Source of the DNA: Butyriboletus loyo
Lineage: Eukaryota > Basidiomycota > Agaricomycetes > Boletales > Boletaceae
DNA length: 64,000 nt
Direction of reading: 5' to 3'
Assembly: GCA_038093515.1 (NCBI GenBank)
Contig: JBBPSI010000018.1
Coordinates: forward strand, 62,001 to 126,000
Below, one piece after another: positions 58,715-64,000 of the stretch. The first letter of the stretch is position 1. Each line of letters starts with the position of its first letter. The position numbers were made by a program, and so were the translations under genes. The notes beneath the pieces were generated by a model. It worked only from the letters and a program-made list of their open reading frames with translations. It was not told the origin of the DNA and ran no database searches.

Positions 58715-60073
58715 TTAGCCCCGCAACATCGGGGTCGTATCCCCAACCGTCTCGTAAAACTCTTTGGCGAGACGTAAGCCTGCTTCTCCCCCAGTCTCTC
58801 CTTGCGTCGCCGAGATGGCTCTGAGAACCAGGAACTCACGGCCCATCAGGACTTCCGGGGTTAGTGTGAACGGATCGGCCGAGGCAAGGAGAGAACGGGA
58901 CGTAACACTGCCGCCTGCTTCTTGTATGATGACGATAGCGGCCTGTCAATCCTCGTTCAGACGCTGCACCTCGTAAACGCGTCGTAAAAACTTACACAAA
59001 CATCCCATGGCCTAAGTTGTCACCCCAGTCAGTCGTCGAATGGACGACAAAGCCATTGAATGCCTGCTTACCAGCACCCAATCTCCCTGGTTTGCGAGTA
59101 AACCGAAGCGGAATTGATGTTTGCATACAGAGCTCACCAGCAAACGTCGATGGCGCCCTGGGCAACCAGGCAAAAGTTGAGCGCCCCGCTTCCCGTCGTC
59201 CGGAGTGAGTGTGCCAACCGTCCACGCTCCACAGCAGCAGGGTCTGCTACCAGGCGTAGATACGCATCACACTTCGACTCGATCACGGGTGTAGCTCGGT
59301 CAGAGCCCCATTCGACATCTAGGGTCACAGGGATAAACGATGCGATCAATATGTAATGGACGGGGAACGCACCGATGAGTGCTTTGGATAGGGAAGAAAG
59401 GGGCCTTGGTGCGGCCAATGGTAGCTTCATTGGTTGGCCAGAACCCCGGGTGAGGTAGGACCCCTGACCTTCGATCGCCGTATACTGCACAACGTTACTG
59501 TGGGCTGGATGGTGCAGCAATATCACAAACCAGGTAGTCCAAGAATGGGTTGTAGACGACACCCAGGACGGCACGTTTCCGATAGATGAGACCGAGAGAG
59601 ATGCCACAGAACGGGAAACCGTGGACAAAGTTGGTGGTACCATCTAGAAGCGCTCAATGGTTGAGGTTCTGCACGAACAAAGACGCATCTTCCGCCAGCT
59701 TACCAATGGGGTCGACACAGAACGTCGGGTCATCTGTCAATGTTGCACGCATCCCAGATGCGTACGACTCTTCCCCGATACTGAGAGCACATAACGCAGA
59801 GACACAAGAAGTCGTAGGGCCTTGCAGCTCGAAGTGCAACACTCACAATTTGAAGCTCGGATACGTGTTCTTGATCTCGGTCATAACGAGGTTCTCGACG
59901 GCGACATCGTATTCTGTCACCAGATCTGCAGAATTCTTCTTCTCGTCAACGAAAGAGGCGGATTGAATGGATTTGGAGCCTTCCTGAATGATGGTCCCGG
60001 CGAGTCGTGCTAGATTGACTGTGAAGGTGAGGATGGAACACAGATCAGTCGGACCCAGAGTTGTAGTAGCCAT
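58715..60073 (-). CDS. Inositol monophosphatase family enzyme, copy B
   Basis: Paralogue of copy A with the same orientation and similar exon layout. Start MATTTLGPTDLCSILTFTVNLARLAGTIIQEGSKSIQS at 60073. Motifs: [89 protein letters not shown] and WDVCAAIVIIQEAGG. The C-terminus differs (DTTPMLRG at TAA 58715-58717). Protein identity to copy A is roughly 60% by eye, so the duplication is older than the XanA-like pair. It shares a 135-bp divergent promoter with proteasome alpha-5. Confidence 0.9.
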
Positions 60074-60208
60074 GGGTTGCGCGGAATTGATAACTTGGGT
60101 AATATGTATGCGTAAAAGGAAAGTTCTTCCCATCACCAGACCACGACGCGCGTCGAGATGGCAGCGTCATAATGACTTGGCGTACATTTCGCCTTGAACT
60201 CGTACATC
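60074..60208. promoter_or_regulatory. Compact bidirectional promoter: IMPase B and proteasome alpha-5
   Basis: Only 135 bp separate the two start codons. It contains a near-palindrome CGACGCGCGTCG (about 60148). The yeast proteasome element GGTGGCAAA was looked for and not seen. Confidence 0.5.
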
Positions 60209-61213
60209 ATGTTCTTGACGCGCTCAGAGTACGGTAAGCGAACGCAACGCTCTCGATCACTTCATGGTGTATCATCCCTTTCCAGATCGTGGCGTAAACA
60301 CCTTCTCTCCAGAAGGTCGTTTGTTCCAAGGTAAAGCTCAACTCCACGATCCATCCTCGCCCTAACCCAAAGACCCAGTCGAATACGCTATCGAAGCTAT
60401 CAAAGTAAGCACGGTCCCCTCCCCAATCCTCGCCCAGTTACTAAAAACCCCGTCCACCCCCCCCTTCAGCTCGGCTCGACCACCATCGGCGTCTGCACTC
60501 CCGAAGGCGTCATCCTCGCCGTCGAGAAACGCGTTCAATCCCCCCTTCTCGAATCTAGTTCCATCGAAAAAATCATGGAAATCGACCGTCACCTCGGATG
60601 TGCCATGTCCGGCCTCACCGCCGACGCACGCACCATGATCGACCACGCACGCGTCACCGCACAAAACCATGGCTTCACGTACGACGAACGGATCAAGGTC
60701 GAGAGCGTCACTCAGGCGGTATGTGATCTTGCACTCAGGTTTGGAGAGAGCGTACACGACGAGGAGGCTATGATGAGTCGGCCGTTTGGGGTGGCGTTGT
60801 TGATTGCAGGTATTGACGAATTGGGGCCGCAATTGTGAGTTTTTGAGAGCGATGTGTCTTTTGGAACGATGTTCACTGGATGTGTGTGTCTGGTAGATAC
60901 CACACGGATCCTTCGGGAACGTTTATGCGATACGATGCAAAAGCGATTGGATCTGGTTCAGAGGCTGCACAAAGCGAGCTTCAGGACAAGTGGTACAAGG
61001 TAATCGGCCCCGCTGCGTTAACACGTCGCTTAGCTGACATCACCTTAGCAAATCGGCCTTCTGGAAGCCCAAAAACTGACACTACGGGTATTGAAGCAAG
61101 TGATGGAGGAGAAGCTTGATCACCACAACGTCCAGCTCGCACAAGTCACACCTGGAAAAGGATTCGAGATCTTAGACGAGGTGAAGCTGAAGGAAATAAT
61201 CGACGCAATGTAA
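60209..61213 (+). CDS. PUP2: 20S proteasome subunit alpha-5
   Basis: Structural alpha-ring subunit of the 20S core. Start [71 protein letters not shown], with tiny 5' exons and GT-AG introns. [18 protein letters not shown] is the proteasome alpha signature. Continues [46 protein letters not shown], then [71 protein letters not shown] and the end EIIDAM at TAA 61211-61213. About 245 residues, normal. No catalytic Thr is expected in alpha subunits. Confidence 0.95.
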
Positions 61214-61570
61214 CAGTATCAATATAATGCATATTCTACCTTGCACTCGTCATCTTCATTTCCGCCTCTTCAAGAGTTCATACATCTCATGGGAGGCATC
61301 AGGAGCATTACTGGTACTATTCAGAGGTCTATATAATGTGTGGCCGTTGGAACGAAAAATTACGGAGTAATAGATAGGTATACATAGGGAGGGGCAACGG
61401 GAGCGAGCAGGGGTAAGCAACACGTTTAAAAAGACAGTGCTAGCCATTTTTGAACGAAGGGAGTGCATGGGATACAAACAAGAAACCCGGAGAAACAAAT
61501 TATAGTATGTCCTGTTGTAAGATACGCAAACCACAGCGAAGAACGAATTCAACAACGGGGAGACACGGGG

Positions 61571-63903
61571 TTACATGAGCTGTATGCTCTTCAAATTGGC
61601 TGTGATAATGATTTCTCGCACTGTACAAATCTCGTCGTCAGCGCGACAACACATGGTCGTACCACCGTACCCACCCCTCTGGATGATCGTAGCAGTCCGT
61701 CTGGTATCAGTGACTGAGGTAAAGTGAACTAGAGCGAAATCAGATAAAAATATGTTGATGATACTGTGACCTCACTCTTGAGCTCTCTGGACTTGTTCAC
61801 AGAATACTCTTGGTGTATCGTAATAAACGTGTCGCGAAGGTCTAGAAAGGATGTGAACTGGTTTCATGGTAGAAGGAGTAGATACTCACATTTTGACACG
61901 TTTTCGAAATCGTTAGGCCCATCACCATATTGCATTATGTGATCTTTGAGGCGGACCCCAGCCTTCAGTTTAGCCTAGAAAAGATCTCCATAAACTAAGA
62001 GGTGGCGGAGATCTGCACGCGACTCACCTGCAACAGATCGATTTTGTTTAGGAAAAGTATGATGCTGACGTTCATCAATAGTCTGTTGGAAATAAGGGAT
62101 CTCCACAGCAAAAAAGAATCCTCCAGTCGATTCACACTGGAATCCTACAGGTGAGGCATCGTAAGTAGAGGAAAAAATATCCCAAGTGTCTTACCCTACC
62201 TCGGCAAGCACCTGATCAAATGCCGAGATTGGCGCCAAAAATATGATCGCGTTCACTGACGGGAGATAAGATAAGATGAAGAGGTAGCGATCACATCGAG
62301 CTTACCGTCTTCAAAATACGGAGCCCAGGCATGGCGTTGATTGCGTGCGCCACCGACATCATATACTTTCCAGTCAATGCTGTGCTGGGACTCGGGGATT
62401 GAAAAAGTATGTTCCACAACACCCATGGTCTTCAAGCGGGCCTTCAAAACGTCCTCTGCAAGACAACCAAGTCTCGGGACAGTCACTTTACGACAAAAAA
62501 GAAAGGCACTCACGATCAATTGGGAAATATCTCAGAGCAGTGATGCGAGTAATCTCATCCAAGAAACTGATCGAATGTAAATTAGTCATCAATAAATAAA
62601 ATGAACGTAGTAGATGGAATCACTTACAAGCCACTGCTTTCTTCTATTCTTAGCCCCCTTTCACGCAGTCGTTGCTTGACGCTGGGATCTTTCCAAAGGG
62701 CTAGCATTGGTTCGGTACATGCATTGAGTACATGAACAGGATCTGATGGGTCGTCCCACCATCCCTCAATCTCGTTTGTATGAGCACTTTTTGGGCTTCT
62801 GATTCTATTACCGAGAGAAAACGCTTTCTTCCAATTAGACCGATAGTGAACACTAACTTCAGACTGTTTCGATTTGGAAGAGCCACCGCTTGAGCCACCA
62901 GAGGATGATGTAGAAGGCGACACGGGAGAAAGGGGAAAAGAAGGCTGACGAGTGACAGGGATGGTAACGACAGGTGTTGGACGTCCGTTCTTGGTGACTG
63001 TGCCTTGAGTGCTAAATCCGGTGGTTCCGCTGTTCCAGTCAGATCTCGCGGGAGGTATACGTGTCGGTTCGTCTTCGTCAGGCGAAGAGAGCATTCGTAT
63101 CAGGAGTTCCTCGAGCTCCTTGAGAGGCTCGAGCGCCCGTCGGTATTGTTCGTACTTGGCAACCTGGGTACCCTGACGACGGTTATGTCTTGGCCGAGAT
63201 GCGCTATCAACCTCATCATTGTCGTCATCCTCAGTGTTTGGGGAAATGGCATCCAAAATTCTAGGGGAATATCAATGAGGGCTAGATAAATCAAAGCGGA
63301 AAGCTTGCCTGCGAACGGAACGGACAAGATTCAGGTATACGACAGCACGCCATGCAATACGATCAGCATGGAATGATGCTGGGGCATGCATCAACTGAAA
63401 TTCTGCATCCGTCATAAGTGTCTATTTCGAATGGGGGGCAAGGAAACGAAGGGTGGGGGAGATAAAACGCCAATAGCGATATCATCTGTCTAACAAAGGA
63501 AGTAGTTCTCGCCCATACAAATCGTTCACCGAAATCGGTGCACACATGCCGCGGGCGATAGGGAGCGATGGCGGAACCAAAGCAGGAGGTAAGTCATGCA
63601 GTGGAAGTACAACGGAAGTGGGAAAGGAGTCAAGTAGGGGAGGTACTCACGCTTGAGCGTTGTGCTCTTACCGCTCTCGCTCTGGCCAAGGAGAAGTATC
63701 TTGACCTCCTGCTTCATGCGCAGCTCCTTCTTCTCCTGTCTGAGCATTTCGTCGATGCCATCGCTGACGCGCTTTGCTTCAAGCTCAGCAAAGAGCCTGC
63801 GGTCGCGATCTGCAGGAGACTCGTCTGGGGGAGGCTGGAGCGCCGCCCAGAAAGGATCGGACATGGATCTGCGGCGGTTTGGGACGAGAGGGATGTTCAT
63901 CAT
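61571..63903 (-). CDS. Atypical heterotrimeric G-protein alpha subunit with helical-domain insert
   Basis: ATG at 63903 (MMNIPLVPNRRRSMSDPFW), P-loop LLGQSESGKSTTLK|QFQLMHAP, helical domain AWRAVVYLNLVRSVRRILDAI carrying a long disordered acidic and Ser/Pro-rich insertion, then FLDEITRITALRYFPID, DVLKARLKTMGVVEHTF (switch I Arg and Thr kept), DVGGARNQRHAW (switch II), IIFLAPISAFDQVL, LFLNKIDLL (NKxD), FTSVTDTRRTATIIQR|VREIIITANLKSIQLM at TAA 61571-61573. The switch II Gln needed for GTP hydrolysis is Ala, the second P-loop Gly is Ser, and there is no Gly-2 for myristoylation. One intron (63261-63308) has a GC donor. I recall a group of agaricomycete G-alphas with these changes. Complete in the window. 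Confidence 0.9.
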
Positions 63904-64000
63904 CGTTGTCGACGGACGACGACGAGCACAAGGGGGGGAGGGGAGGGAGAGCGAGCGAGACGCTCTGAAGTGAGATGTGGAAGACAAAGAGAGGAAGAAG

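Overview
This window is nuclear DNA of a filamentous basidiomycete, most likely an agaricomycete close to Ceratobasidium/Rhizoctonia. The evidence is eukaryotic gene structure with many introns of about 48-70 nt, high gene density on both strands, and protein families typical of Agaricomycetes: F-box proteins with an MPLDVL-type start of the F-box, 'YCxxCxRxF' C2H2 proteins, etherase-like GSTs and divergent G-alpha subunits. The family and genus are inferred; nothing here fixes the species. There is no sign of prokaryotic or viral sequence, and I saw no tRNA, rRNA or CRISPR array.

Layout. 0.3-7.2 kb: a TPR-like protein, a PIG-X/PBN1 GPI-mannosyltransferase subunit, a C2H2 gene built from 24-residue finger repeats (with an in-frame TGA at a zinc-ligand Cys codon), and centrin. 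8.4-14.9 kb: two divergently oriented Msn2/4-like two-finger transcription factors around a 2.8 kb intergenic region. 15.8-21.3 kb: a tandem pair of xanthine/alpha-ketoglutarate dioxygenase genes separated by 2.6 kb that holds a fold-back element. 21.6-33 kb: GH47 alpha-mannosidase, an unknown protein, enolase, nucleolar GTPase NOG2, an etherase-type GST and mitochondrial ribosomal protein uS15. 33.3-46 kb: an F-box gene, importin-9/KAP114, a PHO84-type phosphate transporter, an RS-rich protein and a small unknown ORF. 47-53.4 kb: an F-box/LRR protein, COG8 and a hexose-type sugar transporter. 53.4-64 kb: a gene-poor stretch with a decayed fragment, a membrane protein, a tandem pair of inositol monophosphatases, proteasome alpha-5 and an atypical G-alpha subunit.

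The genes do not form one pathway. Most are housekeeping, and the accessory character lies in three paralogue pairs (Msn2-like, XanA-like, IMPase). No undescribed multi-gene system was found. The most unusual signal is in splicing. Several introns that must be removed to keep conserved frames lack GT-AG ends: one AT-AC intron with a U2-type donor, two introns starting GG, and four GC-AG introns. A sugar transporter also appears to contain a 3-nt exon. The importin gene alone holds three different non-canonical classes. Exon boundaries throughout are read by eye from frame, splice consensus and family motifs, so outer coordinates are more reliable than every internal junction.
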